From assembly GCA_902600895.1 (NCBI GenBank), contig CACKLF010000003.1, positions 20,510-84,509 on the forward strand: 64,000 bases of DNA, read 5' to 3'. The first letter of the stretch is position 1. Every line of letters starts with the position of its first letter. The translations under genes were made by a program, and so were the position numbers. The notes under the pieces were generated by a model. That model worked only from the letters and a program-made list of their open reading frames with translations, was not told the origin of the DNA and made no database searches. This DNA is from an uncultured Alphaproteobacteria bacterium. Its GTDB lineage: Bacteria; Pseudomonadota; Alphaproteobacteria; Rhodobacterales; Rhodobacteraceae. Shown here piece by piece: positions 53,290 through 63,852 of the stretch.

Positions 53290-55722
53290 ATGAGCACAAT
53301 TTCTACAAATCTACCCTTTACAATAAAAAGTTGCTGGTTTTTGGGTGTCGCACAATTATTTAATTGCAAGTTAATAATTTTAATTCCCCTATTACTCATA
53401 TTAAATTCCCAAATTGGTGCATCTCAAAATATAAGCAAAGATGGATTAATAATTTTATCAGATAAGGTTGAAGTTGATACCAATGAGGAGATAATGAATG
53501 CATATGGAAATATAGAAATATATTTTGAAGATAAAGTACTTAAAGCTAACGCGGTAAGATATAACAAAAAGGATAAAAAATTAATTATCGAAGGTCCTAT
53601 TAAGATAAAATTTGAGGATGAAATAATCACATTAGCAGATAGCGCGACCCTTTCTGACGATTTGAGATCAGGGATTATATTTGCTGCCAACACACTAATA
53701 AATAACAGCTATCAAGTAAGATCGGAAAAGTTATCTCGTTTAAAAAGTGGTTCATCTGAATTTCTCAATACAATTACCAGTTCATGCCAGGTTTGTGATA
53801 AACAAACTTCACCTCTTTGGGATATTTCCGCTACTAAAGTTTACCATGATAAGAAAAAAAAGACTTTGACCTTTATCAATGCTCGATTTTCTATTCTGGG
53901 AATCCCTGTTTTCTTTACACCTTATTTAAGGACCCCTGAACCTGGTATAAAACGCGCAAGTGGGTTTTTGCCACCAGCTATTTCATTTTCAAGCTCGACA
54001 GGTTTTGGTATCAAACAGCCTTATTACCATGTTATTGACCGCTATTCTGATATTACGGCTTCAGTTGGACTTTCTAATGCAGGGATGACCGAATTAGACT
54101 TAGATTACAGAAAGAACTACAGTAATGGAAAGCTTAATCTTTTTTTTAAGATAGATCCATATGAAAGATCTCGTAAATTTTTCAAAGTATCTAAAATATC
54201 CTTAAATTCGAAATTTGAAGAGAATAAGACTGAATTATCATTGTTGGGATTTTTAGTTCCAAATTCAAATGGGACAAAAACTGAATCTTTTTTTCGGGTA
54301 AAGTCAACTACTAAAATTGATAACAATACAAACTTTTCTGTAAATCTCACGAACAATACAAACAGAGCCTTATTATCATCTTACAATTATACATCGGCTG
54401 ATCGACTTGTATCACAGATAAATATAACAAGAGTAAAACCAAAAAGTGTATTAGACGGTAGAATTTTTCTTTTTAGCTCTCTACGAAATGAAGATGTATC
54501 AGGAATGGAACCTCAGGCTTTGCCAGACTTATACTGGAGAAATTATGGCATTTTGAAAAAATATGATATTACCTACGGTCTTGAAACATCATTATTAAAT
54601 CTTGTTAGGTCTGAAGGACGAGATGTCTTTAGGCTGTCTTCAAAAGTAGATTTACAAAAGCAGTTTAAATTATCTAATGGTATTCAAACAAATAACATTT
54701 TTTATATAAGAGGGTCTGCTTACAAAATACAAGATGATAACAATTTCTCAAATCGTAGTGTCTTTACCTTAAGACCCGCATTGTCTACCGATATTACTTT
54801 TCCTCTGATTTATCAATCAAGAAACCAAAAAAATATAATAATTCCAAGGCTTCAACTAATTTACTCTGATGAGAGAAATTCAGGAAATATACCGAATGAA
54901 GATAGTGTAAATATAAATTTTGATGAAACAAATGTTTTTTCATTAAATAGATATCCAGGAATTGATTTTGCAGAAACTGGACTAAGGGCAAATGCAGGAG
55001 TGGACTTTCAATCCAATGTGAGCAAGTCATTCAGTTATACTTTTTCCATTGGAGAAATTTTTAGATTTAAACCTAGTACTCAATTTTCAGAGTCAAGTGG
55101 AATTGATGGCTACAGATCAGACATAATATTTTCGGCTAGAGCGTCGTTTAGACGCAATTATCCTAATATTGATTTAAGTTCGAAACTATTACTAGATCAG
55201 GATATGGCCCTTAAACTTAATGAAACTAGTCTGGTATGGTCAGAAAGCAATTACACAAATACAGGTAGCTTTGTATATTTAGTGAGGGATGAGGCTGAAA
55301 ATAGATCAAAGGATCAGGCTTATTTGAACTTTGGTACAAATTTTAATATTGGAAAAAATTGGAGCACAGCTCTGTCTTTGAATCATGACTTTATTAATAA
55401 CTACTTTTCTCGGTTTGATTTTAAAAGTGAATTTGTGCTAAATAATAATTGGACGGGTTCAATCTTGGCAAATAAGAATTTTTCAGAAACATCAATTGTG
55501 TCAAGTGAAACCGGGATTGGTTTTACATACCAAAATGAATGTCTGAAATTGGATTTTAGTTATATGGAATTTATAAATAAACCTATTACAAAAAATGAAT
55601 TCTTAATATCATTTAGTACACCGTTATTTTCTCTTGGAAGAGGAACACAAAAATCAAACTCAGGGTTATTCTTTCAAAATAGTAATTTTGATCCAAACTT
55701 CTCTGTTTGTGCTCAAAGATAA
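53290..55722 (+). CDS. lptD: LPS-assembly outer membrane protein LptD
   Basis: An N-terminal signal-like segment (KLIILIPLLLILNSQIGAS) precedes an OstA/LptA-like beta-jellyroll (about 45-150, KVEVDTNEEIMNAYGNIEIYFED) that receives LPS. The C-terminal ~600 residues are beta-barrel strands (for example YRKNYSNGKLNLFFKIDPY). The signature PVFFTPYLRTPEPGIKRASGFLPP marks the plug/hinge. The protein is rich in Asn, Ser and aromatic residues. At 810 residues it matches family length. It has few cysteines, so the classical disulfide pattern cannot be confirmed. Confidence 0.95.
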   Translation: MSTISTNLPFTIKSCWFLGVAQLFNCKLIILIPLLLILNSQIGASQNISKDGLIILSDKVEVDTNEEIMNAYGNIEIYFEDKVLKANAVRYNKKDKKLIIEGPIKIKFEDEIITLADSATLSDDLRSGIIFAANTLINNSYQVRSEKLSRLKSGSSEFLNTITSSCQVCDKQTSPLWDISATKVYHDKKKKTLTFINARFSILGIPVFFTPYLRTPEPGIKRASGFLPPAISFSSSTGFGIKQPYYHVIDRYSDITASVGLSNAGMTELDLDYRKNYSNGKLNLFFKIDPYERSRKFFKVSKISLNSKFEENKTELSLLGFLVPNSNGTKTESFFRVKSTTKIDNNTNFSVNLTNNTNRALLSSYNYTSADRLVSQINITRVKPKSVLDGRIFLFSSLRNEDVSGMEPQALPDLYWRNYGILKKYDITYGLETSLLNLVRSEGRDVFRLSSKVDLQKQFKLSNGIQTNNIFYIRGSAYKIQDDNNFSNRSVFTLRPALSTDITFPLIYQSRNQKNIIIPRLQLIYSDERNSGNIPNEDSVNINFDETNVFSLNRYPGIDFAETGLRANAGVDFQSNVSKSFSYTFSIGEIFRFKPSTQFSESSGIDGYRSDIIFSARASFRRNYPNIDLSSKLLLDQDMALKLNETSLVWSESNYTNTGSFVYLVRDEAENRSKDQAYLNFGTNFNIGKNWSTALSLNHDFINNYFSRFDFKSEFVLNNNWTGSILANKNFSETSIVSSETGIGFTYQNECLKLDFSYMEFINKPITKNEFLISFSTPLFSLGRGTQKSNSGLFFQNSNFDPNFSVCAQR

Positions 55723-55730
55723 GGTTTCAG

Positions 55731-56888
55731 GTGAATCAAACAAATCAAAAATTAACTCTTCCAGGTATCTTGAATATAACAATTTTAGCTATTTTGATAT
55801 TTTTTGGAAATATGGAACGGGTTCTTTCGGATTCTTTCAAGCCCCAAATAAGAGTCGGATCCAAAATAATTACCAAATACGATATTACTCAGAAACAAAA
55901 ATTTTTTTCAATTTTTTATGGTAAAGCATTTTCTGAAAAAGAAGCCATAGATGCTATAATTTCTGAGATAATAAAATTGGAACATTCTGAAAAGCAAGGA
56001 ATTCGAATTGATAGCTCATTTATATCTAGTCAAGTACTATCATTTTTAGATAAACCAGTAGGAAATAAACAGTTTAAAGATCTCATGAAAGAAAACTCTG
56101 TCGATGAAGAGTTTCTTTTTAACACAGTCAAATCCTCGTTATACTGGAATGAGCTCATTAAAAAAGAATTTTCAACCGCTTTAAATATTACTGAAAAAGA
56201 TTTACTTGAAATAAAACCTCAAGTAACAAAAGTTATTAACCCTAGAGTAAAAATATCTGTCATATTTATCCCCTATCAAATTCGTGGGAAACAAAACACC
56301 ATAAAATTAATGGACAGATTAGTTTCGGAAATTGACCAGGGAGCTAGTTTTTCAGTTCTTGCAAGAAGATTTTCAAAAGACACCTCAGCCAGAGCAGGTG
56401 GATCTTTAGAATGGAGAAACATATCACAGTTTAATGATACTGTTCAGAAACAGTTAAAGAAAACTAAAGTTGGAGATATCACTAAACCAATAAGTTTTTC
56501 GGATGGCATCTACCTATTTTTGCTCGAAAACCGTCAAACAACACTAAAACCTAATAATATCAAAACTTTAATAGAATATGTCTTGATACGCTCTTTTGAC
56601 CAAGAAGAATATAATTGCCTCTCCAAAAATAAGTATAATACTGAAGGGCCTTTTTTGTTAAATAATTTATCAAAAAAAACCAAAACTTTAATAGAAACAA
56701 TGAAAGTAAACGAACGAAAAAAATACAATGAAGAATATGATCTGCTTTTATGTAGAAAAGAATTGGATATATCTATGGATGAACGTGAAGAACTAAAATT
56801 ACAACTTGCTGCCGAAAAAATAAAAAAATTTGGAAATGGTCTTTATTTAAATCTAAGACAAAATGCATTGGTTTCATTTTATGAATGA
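55731..56888 (+). CDS. surA: SurA-like periplasmic chaperone/peptidyl-prolyl isomerase
   Basis: A hydrophobic N-terminal segment (ILNITILAILIFFGN) serves as signal peptide. A SurA N-terminal region follows (PQIRVGSKIITKYDITQKQKFF) and then one parvulin-like PPIase domain (ISVIFIPYQIRG...LARRFSKDTSARAGGSLEWRNISQFND...ISFSDGIYLFLLENRQ). I chose GTG at 55731, with AAGG six bases before it. The ORF-track start at 55707 overlaps lptD. It escorts outer-membrane proteins such as LptD, its upstream neighbour. Overlap with pdxA is 8 nt. Confidence 0.9.
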   Translation: MNQTNQKLTLPGILNITILAILIFFGNMERVLSDSFKPQIRVGSKIITKYDITQKQKFFSIFYGKAFSEKEAIDAIISEIIKLEHSEKQGIRIDSSFISSQVLSFLDKPVGNKQFKDLMKENSVDEEFLFNTVKSSLYWNELIKKEFSTALNITEKDLLEIKPQVTKVINPRVKISVIFIPYQIRGKQNTIKLMDRLVSEIDQGASFSVLARRFSKDTSARAGGSLEWRNISQFNDTVQKQLKKTKVGDITKPISFSDGIYLFLLENRQTTLKPNNIKTLIEYVLIRSFDQEEYNCLSKNKYNTEGPFLLNNLSKKTKTLIETMKVNERKKYNEEYDLLLCRKELDISMDEREELKLQLAAEKIKKFGNGLYLNLRQNALVSFYE

Positions 56889-57885
56889 GGAAAAAGATAT
56901 TCCTATAGCCATCACTCTTGGTGAGCCGGGAGGACTTGGCCCCAGGGTGATTCTTGAATCATGTAGAGAATTAATGCAGAAGGGTAAAAATTTTTTTTTC
57001 TTAATCGCTGATTTTGACAAAATTAAGCCATTAGCCGACAAATATAAATGTCCATTAGAAAAAATTCTTGATGAAGATGTTACAAAACGAAACAAAAATG
57101 CATTGGCAGTATTTGATTTTCCTTTTGAAAACCCAATTGTAAGTGGCCAAATTGATGAGAAAAATGCAAAAGCAGTAATAGGCATGATAATGAAGGCTGT
57201 AAACTTGATAAAAAATGGCCGAGCATCAGCAATGGTTACAGGCCCAATAAATAAAAATTCTATATCAAATGGTTTAGGAATAGAATTCAGTGGTCACACT
57301 GGCTTCCTATCTGAAATTTATGACAGGAAAGAAAAAGTTATTATGATGATGCAATCAGGTGATTTCAGGGTAGTACCTCTGACTGAGCATATTCCTCTCA
57401 ATTCAATATTTCAGCATATTACAAAACGCAATATTAAATCAGCCGTAAGAACTATTAACTCAAGCCTAAAGATGTATTGGGGAATTCCTATGCCAAAAAT
57501 TTTTGTATCCGGCCTAAATCCTCATGCTGGCGAAAATGGAACTATTGGGAAGGAAGAGGTAAATATTATAAAACCAGCCATTAATGAACTGTCATCCGAA
57601 GGTATTAATGTGTCTGGCCCCCACTCTGCTGACAGTATGTTCAATAAAAATGCCATAAAACATTATGATGCAGCTTTATGCATGTATCATGACCAAGCCT
57701 TAATTCCAATTAAAACTATGTTTTTTGACACAACGATAAACATCACTCTTGGCTTACCCATAATTAGAACGTCTCCTGGGCATGGGACTGCGATTAATGC
57801 TGTAAATTTAAAAAAAATAAATACTTCATCATTTAAAACATCTCTTTTAGAAGCCCAACGATTAGCCTCCTTCAAAAGAAATTAA
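56881..57885 (+). CDS. pdxA: 4-hydroxythreonine-4-phosphate dehydrogenase
   Basis: It serves the DXP-dependent pyridoxal-phosphate pathway. Motifs are TLGEPGGLGPRVI, GHTGFLSEIYDR, SGLNPHAGENGTIGKEE, MYHDQALIPIKTM and TLGLPIIRTSPGHGTA, with the metal-binding His residues present. The ATG at 56881 overlaps the surA stop; the ORF-track start at 56863 adds six residues. The surA-pdxA-rsmA order is the usual proteobacterial one. Confidence 0.96.
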   Translation: MNEEKDIPIAITLGEPGGLGPRVILESCRELMQKGKNFFFLIADFDKIKPLADKYKCPLEKILDEDVTKRNKNALAVFDFPFENPIVSGQIDEKNAKAVIGMIMKAVNLIKNGRASAMVTGPINKNSISNGLGIEFSGHTGFLSEIYDRKEKVIMMMQSGDFRVVPLTEHIPLNSIFQHITKRNIKSAVRTINSSLKMYWGIPMPKIFVSGLNPHAGENGTIGKEEVNIIKPAINELSSEGINVSGPHSADSMFNKNAIKHYDAALCMYHDQALIPIKTMFFDTTINITLGLPIIRTSPGHGTAINAVNLKKINTSSFKTSLLEAQRLASFKRN

Positions 57886-57902
57886 TATTGCTTTATTAGA
57901 TT

Positions 57903-58715
57903 ATGGCTAGCAATTTAAACCTCTACAAAATTGGCGAAATTAAGGCAAAGAAGTCTTTAGGTCAAAATTTTCTCATTGATAACAATATTTTATCAAAAAT
58001 AGCTAAGCTAGATAATGGATTGTCTAATTCAACAATTTTAGAGATTGGACCAGGAATGGGTGCTCTGACCAAAAGGCTACTCAAAAACAACCCGCGAAAA
58101 ATCTATGCAATTGAAAAAGACAGACAATTTTTGCCATACCTAAATGAATTAAAAGATGAATATAATAATTTTGAGTTTGTTATTGCTGACGCTTTAAATT
58201 ACGACTACCGTTTTTTACTTAACAATAAATTAAAAATTTTTTCGAATTTACCCTACAATATAGCTACAAAGCTATTAGTAACATGGTTAAAATACAATAT
58301 AGACTCTAGGATGTGGGAAACTTTAATCTTAATGTTTCAGAAAGAGGTGGCTCAAAGAATAGTTGCTGATATAGGATCAAAAAGCTATGGAAGGTTGTCT
58401 TTATTAGCTGAATTGATGAGTGATGTGGAAATAGCATTTGATGTACCCAAAAATTGTTTTAGCCCTAAACCAAGAGTGGCTTCATCATTAGTTAAATTTA
58501 CAGCAATACCAAAACCCCGATATTCATGTAATTTTTTAAATTTAGAAAAAATAATCTATTTGGCTTTTAACCAAAGGCGAAAGGTAATTAAAAATAGCCT
58601 AAAACCACTTCATAAAGATGTTTCATCTATTTTGACAAAATGTAATATCTCCCCGTTGTCCAGAGCAGAAGTTATTACCTTACGCCAATATTGTGATTTA
58701 TCACTAGAATTTTGA
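57903..58715 (+). CDS. rsmA: 16S rRNA adenine(1518/1519)-N6-dimethyltransferase
   Basis: RsmA (KsgA) dimethylates two adjacent adenosines near the 3' end of 16S rRNA. The N-terminal AKKSLGQNFLIDNNILSKI, the SAM motif ILEIGPGMGALTKRLL, the catalytic motif FSNLPYNIATKLL and MFQKEVAQRIVA are all present. The 270-residue length is normal. It is the last gene of the lptF-rsmA block, 17 nt after pdxA. Confidence 0.96.
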   Translation: MASNLNLYKIGEIKAKKSLGQNFLIDNNILSKIAKLDNGLSNSTILEIGPGMGALTKRLLKNNPRKIYAIEKDRQFLPYLNELKDEYNNFEFVIADALNYDYRFLLNNKLKIFSNLPYNIATKLLVTWLKYNIDSRMWETLILMFQKEVAQRIVADIGSKSYGRLSLLAELMSDVEIAFDVPKNCFSPKPRVASSLVKFTAIPKPRYSCNFLNLEKIIYLAFNQRRKVIKNSLKPLHKDVSSILTKCNISPLSRAEVITLRQYCDLSLEF

Positions 58716-58754
58716 TGCTGGGAAATCATTGAAATAATTTGTTACCGTAACTTT

Positions 58755-59189
58755 TTAAGTATCAACTACATCCGTTTTTTCAACATTTTCACTAGAGCCG
58801 ATATGACCCCCACTTACTACATCATCAGTCACAGAGTCATCACTGTCACGCGTCGATTTTCCTACATTTTCTGCCTTGCCTTTATCCGTTGCCAAAAATC
58901 CATTAGATAAATGATTGTCAGAATCTTGTTTTAAATCATTTTCTTTCTGGGCCTCACTTAATATTCTACTATAATGCTCAGAGTGTTGCATGAAGTTTTC
59001 AGCTGCAACTCTATCGCCCGAAAGTTGGGCATCATGTGCAAGAACAGAGTATTTTTCAATTACTTGTTGAGGCGTGCCTCTAACTTTACCATCAGGGCCT
59101 GCACTCTCGAATACTCTATTTATAATATTACCGGATGAGGATCTTCTATTATTTCTGTTTCTATTCCTTGACTTACTAGATGGTCTCAT
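58755..59189 (-). CDS. DUF4167 protein
   Basis: The basic N-terminus RPSSKSRNRNRNNRRSS and the core NIINRVFESAGPDGKVRGTPQQVIEKYSVLAHDAQLSGDRVAAENFMQHSEHYSRIL match DUF4167, a family restricted to alphaproteobacteria. The C-terminal ~60 residues are acidic, Ser/Asp-rich and probably disordered. The basic N-terminus suggests nucleic-acid or ribosome binding. It lies downstream of prfA-prmC on the same strand, its usual neighbourhood. Confidence 0.92.
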   Translation of the reverse strand: MRPSSKSRNRNRNNRRSSSGNIINRVFESAGPDGKVRGTPQQVIEKYSVLAHDAQLSGDRVAAENFMQHSEHYSRILSEAQKENDLKQDSDNHLSNGFLATDKGKAENVGKSTRDSDDSVTDDVVSGGHIGSSENVEKTDVVDT

Positions 59190-59358
59190 ACCTAACGCTT
59201 CTTTAATTAGAACACTGCGCTGTAGCGCTTACATATTTTATCGTTTATGGTAAAATATCCTGATTTTTTCAAATCCTAGTTTCTATAATACCAAAAAATG
59301 TGAGGTTTTCAAGGGGAACAAGCCAAATATATATTTATTACAATAATTTATTTAAATG

Positions 59359-60198
59359 TTACATATTTAACACACTTATAACTCTATCTCTTCCATCTAG
59401 ATCTTTATGAGATTGGATAAAAGTGCCATTGCCTCTTTTAAAATAATTTTCTACTAACGGTGCTTGGTTTGCTCCAACTTCGAACAGTGCAAAACCACCT
59501 TTATTCAAAAAACTTTTTATACGGGAACTAAAGTAAAAGTAATTTTCAAGGCCAGTACAACTTAAATGCATATGAGGAATTAGCGCCTCAGAAGGTTCAT
59601 GATTCTTTACCGTTTGATCTAGGGTCTGGTATTCTTCATACGATACGTACGGCGGGTTACAAACTATCAAGTCAAAAGTTCCTTCTATGCCATCTAACCA
59701 AGACGATTGAATGAATTCAATCTGACAACCTAGATTTTTTGAATTCATTTTAGCTATATTGATCGCAGCAGCTGAAATATCTATACCTATCACAGTAGCC
59801 AATGGATACTCCAACGAAAGGGAACAAGCCAGGCAACCACTTCCTGTCCCAAGATCTAACACTGTTTTAGGGTCTTTTATTGCCTCTAATGCTACTTCTA
59901 TAATTGTTTCACTTTCTGGACGCGGATCAAGAACATTTTTATCGATAATAAATTCTGATTTCCAAAAACTCCTAATTCCAACGATCTTACTCACTGGATT
60001 ACCATCTAATCTCATTTTAACTAATTTTAAAAACTCTGGAAGTTCTAAGTTTATATCTTGATCTATTTCTAAAATTAATCGATAACTCTCAATACCACAG
60101 GCATGGCTAAGCAATCTAAAAAAATCTTTCTTAGAAATTTTGCTTTTTTTTAAGTTAGCAAAATTATTTGCAGCTCGAATGACTTCTCTAACCTTCAT
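59359..60198 (-). CDS. prmC: Peptide chain release factor N5-glutamine methyltransferase
   Basis: PrmC methylates the GGQ glutamine of release factors, here encoded by the overlapping upstream gene. VLDLGTGSGCLACSLSLEYPLATVIGID is the SAM motif and DLIVCNPPYVSYEEY contains the NPPY catalytic motif. The 279-residue length is normal. It overlaps prfA by 11 nt. The roughly 170 nt between it and DUF4167 contain the imperfect repeats ATATTTTA/TAAAATAT and GCGCT/AGCGC. Confidence 0.95.
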   Translation of the reverse strand: MKVREVIRAANNFANLKKSKISKKDFFRLLSHACGIESYRLILEIDQDINLELPEFLKLVKMRLDGNPVSKIVGIRSFWKSEFIIDKNVLDPRPESETIIEVALEAIKDPKTVLDLGTGSGCLACSLSLEYPLATVIGIDISAAAINIAKMNSKNLGCQIEFIQSSWLDGIEGTFDLIVCNPPYVSYEEYQTLDQTVKNHEPSEALIPHMHLSCTGLENYFYFSSRIKSFLNKGGFALFEVGANQAPLVENYFKRGNGTFIQSHKDLDGRDRVISVLNM

Positions 60199-61249
60199 AG
60201 TTTAACTCAGCAAGTTTTTTTGCTTGCTCATCAGCTGTTAATGCATCTACTATCTCATCTAAATTACCTTCCAAAATATGTTCGAGTTTATACAAAGACA
60301 GATTAATTCTATGTTCAGTAATTCTTCCCTGTGGAAAATTATAAGTTCTTATACGTTCTGAGCGATCTCCTGACCCAACTTGAAATTTTCGCTCTGAAGA
60401 AATTTTATTCTGAACTTGACTTCTTTCAAGGTCAAAGAGTTTTGCTTTTAAAACTTCCATTGCCTTTGCTCTATTTTGATGTTGAGATTTTTCAGAACTT
60501 GTAACTACAATTCCAGATGGTAAATGAGTAATTCTTACTGCAGAGTCAGTAGTATTAACGTGCTGACCTCCTGCTCCAGATGATCGCATTGTATCAATTC
60601 TTATATCGTTAGCATCGATATGGACTTCTTTTGCCTCAGCTATAGGCAAAACGGCAACTGTGGCCGCAGATGTGTGTATTCTTCCCCCACTCTCCGTTTC
60701 AGGAACTCTCTGAACACGATGAACACCACTCTCAAATTTTAATTGTTCATAGACACGGTTTCCTCGTACATTTATCACAACCTCTTTAATGCCCCCAAGA
60801 TTGGTAAATGTTTGTTCAATTACCTCAATTTTCCAACCTTTTTTCTCCGAAAACTTTAAATACATTTTAAATATTGCCTCAGCAAACAGGGCTGCTTCAT
60901 CTCCACCAGTGCCAGCACGTACTTCTAAAACGACATCCCGATTGTCTGCATGGTCCTTTGGAATTAAGCTAATGAGTAAATCTTTTTCAGACTCTTTCAA
61001 CATTGTCTTCAAGCGATTTATTTCATCTTCAGCCATTTTAGCGAAATCTGGATCAGCTTTTATTGTCTCGACTTCTTCAATTTCGTTATGAAGTTTTTTA
61101 AAGGTTTTTATTTTTTCAAAAACAGGTTTTAGCTCAGAATATTGCTTAGAATAGTTAGCAATATCTGTATCGTTTAAAGGACCATTTAACTTAGCTTCTA
61201 AAAAATTGAATTTATGTATAATTTCTTCTAATTTTTCACTTAAATGCAT
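60188..61249 (-). CDS. prfA: Peptide chain release factor 1
   Basis: RF1 releases peptides at UAA and UAG. The GGQ motif is RSSGAGGQHVNTTDSAVRITHLPSG, the anticodon-recognition Pro-x-Thr lies in RVPETESGGRIHTSAATVAVLP, and the C-terminal FQVGSGDRSERIRTYNFPQGRITEHRI is typical. It is 353 residues. It is coupled with prmC by an 11-nt overlap. Confidence 0.96.
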   Translation of the reverse strand: MHLSEKLEEIIHKFNFLEAKLNGPLNDTDIANYSKQYSELKPVFEKIKTFKKLHNEIEEVETIKADPDFAKMAEDEINRLKTMLKESEKDLLISLIPKDHADNRDVVLEVRAGTGGDEAALFAEAIFKMYLKFSEKKGWKIEVIEQTFTNLGGIKEVVINVRGNRVYEQLKFESGVHRVQRVPETESGGRIHTSAATVAVLPIAEAKEVHIDANDIRIDTMRSSGAGGQHVNTTDSAVRITHLPSGIVVTSSEKSQHQNRAKAMEVLKAKLFDLERSQVQNKISSERKFQVGSGDRSERIRTYNFPQGRITEHRINLSLYKLEHILEGNLDEIVDALTADEQAKKLAELNYEG

Positions 61250-61278
61250 TAAATTTTCTTCTCGAGAAGTAAATAGTC

Positions 61279-62385
61279 CTAATTATGTGAACGCATCGCT
61301 GCTGCTTTTGTCTCAACCATTTTGACTAGATGCTCAATCATTTCAGCATTATCTATCTTGTGATCTGTTTTACCCATCCTATAAACCATTCCCGAACCAG
61401 CTCCTCCACCAGTAAAACCTAAATCAGTCATCAAGGCCTCACCAGGGCCATTTACAACGCAGCCAATGATTGAAAGAGTTATTGGTTCTCTAATATGGGA
61501 TAACCGTTCCTCTAATATTGAGACGGTTTTAATTACATCAAAACCCTGTCTTGCACAAGATGGGCAAGATATTATCTGCACCCCATGATGCCTAAGCCCC
61601 AATGACTTCAAAATTTCAAACCCAGCTTTGACTTCTTCTTCTGGTTCAGCTGATAGTGATACTCTTAGAGTGTCTCCAATTCCCATCCAAAGCAAGTAAC
61701 CCAAGCCTACCGAGGATTTAACTGTACCTGAAAGCCTGCCCCCAGCTTCAGTTATTCCGAGATGTATTGGCTTTGTAGTATGCTCTGATAGACCAATATA
61801 AGCAGCTGATGATAAAAAAACATCAGAAGCCTTGACCGATATTTTAAAATTATGGAAATCTAAATCTTCCAATAATTTAATGTGTGCTAGACCACTCTCA
61901 ATCATAGCATCTGGAGTTGGCTCCCTGTATTTCTCAAGTAACTCCTTTTCTAAACTTCCTGCATTCACTCCAATTCTCATCGAGCAATTATTTGCTTTAA
62001 CAGCCCTAACTACCTCTTTTATTCTTTCTTTACTACCTATATTACCCGGATTTATTCTAATGCATGCGGCACCCGCTTCAATAGCTTCTATTGCTCTCTT
62101 GTAGTGGAAGTGAATGTCAGCAATTATAGGGACTGGACTTTCGGCACATATTGTCTTCATAGCTGCTGTACTGTCTTTATCAGGGCAAGAGACTCTAACG
62201 ACATCTGAACCAACTTCAACACACCTATTTATTTGATTGATTGTTGCCTTTACATCACTAGTAATAGTGTTTGTCATTGTTTGGACTATAATTGGATTCT
62301 CACCACCAATTTTAATGTTTCCAACGTTGATAACATCAGATTTCCTACGCTGTATGTTTTTCCAAGGTCTAATAGAATTTTGCAT
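61279..62385 (-). CDS. ispG: 4-hydroxy-3-methylbut-2-en-1-yl diphosphate synthase
   Basis: IspG performs the penultimate step of the MEP isoprenoid pathway using a [4Fe-4S] cluster. [21 protein letters not shown] is the N-terminal signature. The cluster cysteines lie in [14 protein letters not shown] and [13 protein letters not shown]. The 368-residue length matches the bacterial form. It lies between prfA and the RodZ-like gene on the same strand. Confidence 0.96.
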   Translation of the reverse strand: MQNSIRPWKNIQRRKSDVINVGNIKIGGENPIIVQTMTNTITSDVKATINQINRCVEVGSDVVRVSCPDKDSTAAMKTICAESPVPIIADIHFHYKRAIEAIEAGAACIRINPGNIGSKERIKEVVRAVKANNCSMRIGVNAGSLEKELLEKYREPTPDAMIESGLAHIKLLEDLDFHNFKISVKASDVFLSSAAYIGLSEHTTKPIHLGITEAGGRLSGTVKSSVGLGYLLWMGIGDTLRVSLSAEPEEEVKAGFEILKSLGLRHHGVQIISCPSCARQGFDVIKTVSILEERLSHIREPITLSIIGCVVNGPGEALMTDLGFTGGGAGSGMVYRMGKTDHKIDNAEMIEHLVKMVETKAAAMRSHN

Positions 62386-62447
62386 GATCTTTCAGGATTT
62401 TTTTATTTTGCAAGCGCTCTACTTGATTAAACGAATATCTAATACTT

Positions 62448-63704
62448 TTATCTATCTAGCCTTTCGTAAGACATTTTTTTATTAAACATTATTGTGATCT
62501 CACCATTATACGGCAATGATCCAATAAGATTATTCTCACTGATTTCAACGTTTTTTACAACTGATGATTTTCCCATAGGCCCAAAGGCCGCGTTATTTAT
62601 TACAATGTAGAGATTATTCGCATTTCCGGCCCTCATGGATCCAAAATGCCACTGATCAGAAATCTTTAAGGGTGTTTGTGAATCCATAATAACCTCGTAT
62701 GACCCATTTGACTGTTCAGACTCTAGTTTTATCCAAGAAGGGCCAACAGAAAAGAGATGAAATTCGGGTAATTGATATGAGTAAGAAGGTATAGACAGTG
62801 AAAGTATGCTTTTTTCGTACTTATTTAAAGTTCCATCTTCAAGAGTCTTAGCATAATCAAGCGGCTGATCTGAGGTATAACCACTAACAGTGAATTGCGG
62901 TAGCTTCATCTCAATAACTGCATTCAAATTTGATACAGTACTCACCTCTGGATATTCAACACCGTTAGAATAAAAGCCCATTTGATCACTGTCGATATCT
63001 ACTATTCTTCCATCTCTTGGGTTTGAAAAGCTACTTTTAGCAATCTGATCAGAGTACAAAGCCATAATATCATCATTTACAATTACTCCAGAATTTTCTT
63101 CAGAAAAACCAAAATTATCAAAATTTGATATAGGGCTATTCTCAACAATGGGCGATTGTTCAATGGCGACTAGATCTATTCTTTGAATATTCTCAAAAAT
63201 TTTCCATCCACCATAGCTTAGGCTCAATAATAGAAGAGCTAAAACAATTACAGGCCCAACTGAATGAAACACCCTAGTTGTATTAATGCCTTGAACTGCG
63301 GCTATCCCAACAGCTCCAGGCTCCCACTTGTCGTTTACAGACGAAATCTGGCCACTTTTTGTTCTTTTTTTATTTCCTTTAAGTTTTGTTGCTGGCTGAA
63401 AATTGGTAACATCTGTACCCTTAAAATTAGCTTCTCTACAAAAAGCCTCAAAAGTTGGGTCTGGATCAAGATTTAAATACCGTGCATAACTCCTCACATA
63501 ACCTGCCACAAAACCTGTGTTTGGAAACGCGTTTATATCACATTCTTCGATAGCAGATATATATGCTGCTCTGATTTTTAAATCCCGCTCAACATCTAAA
63601 AGGGACTTCCCCAATGTGGCTCGTTCACCTCGTAAAGCATCGCCTAAGCTCACTTCATACGAGTCAAACCCCTTAAGAATTAAATTAGCATCACCGTCAG
63701 CCAT
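62448..63704 (-). CDS. RodZ-like helix-turn-helix membrane protein
   Basis: The N-terminal HTH (SLGDALRGERATLGKSLLDVERDLKIRAAYISAIEECDINAFPNTGFVAGYVRSYARYLNLDP, about 17-80) is the RodZ/DUF4115 type that binds MreB. A transmembrane helix (VIVLALLLLSLSYGGWKIF, about 152-170) follows and then a periplasmic region with a C-terminal DUF4115-like beta domain (PSWIKLESEQSNGSYEVIMDSQTPLKISD). It is 418 residues. In cell-shape control it links MreB to the membrane. Neighbouring ispG is its usual partner. Confidence 0.88.
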   Translation of the reverse strand: MADGDANLILKGFDSYEVSLGDALRGERATLGKSLLDVERDLKIRAAYISAIEECDINAFPNTGFVAGYVRSYARYLNLDPDPTFEAFCREANFKGTDVTNFQPATKLKGNKKRTKSGQISSVNDKWEPGAVGIAAVQGINTTRVFHSVGPVIVLALLLLSLSYGGWKIFENIQRIDLVAIEQSPIVENSPISNFDNFGFSEENSGVIVNDDIMALYSDQIAKSSFSNPRDGRIVDIDSDQMGFYSNGVEYPEVSTVSNLNAVIEMKLPQFTVSGYTSDQPLDYAKTLEDGTLNKYEKSILSLSIPSYSYQLPEFHLFSVGPSWIKLESEQSNGSYEVIMDSQTPLKISDQWHFGSMRAGNANNLYIVINNAAFGPMGKSSVVKNVEISENNLIGSLPYNGEITIMFNKKMSYERLDR

Positions 63705-63852
63705 TCATTCTATCTCTTAACCAAATTAACCAAACTAGTTTAAACCCCAAAATAATACTTGCCATCTTTGTCGAGGCCATTTCTGCTCCATAATTAAATA
63801 CTACGAAATAAGCAATAAAGTCAATGAAATCAATCAAGTCACAAAATATAAA

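Noticed and set aside
58741-58756. GTTAC-C-GTAAC followed by T5 as terminator after rsmA
   Set aside because: The one-base centre leaves at most a 4-bp usable stem; too weak to list.
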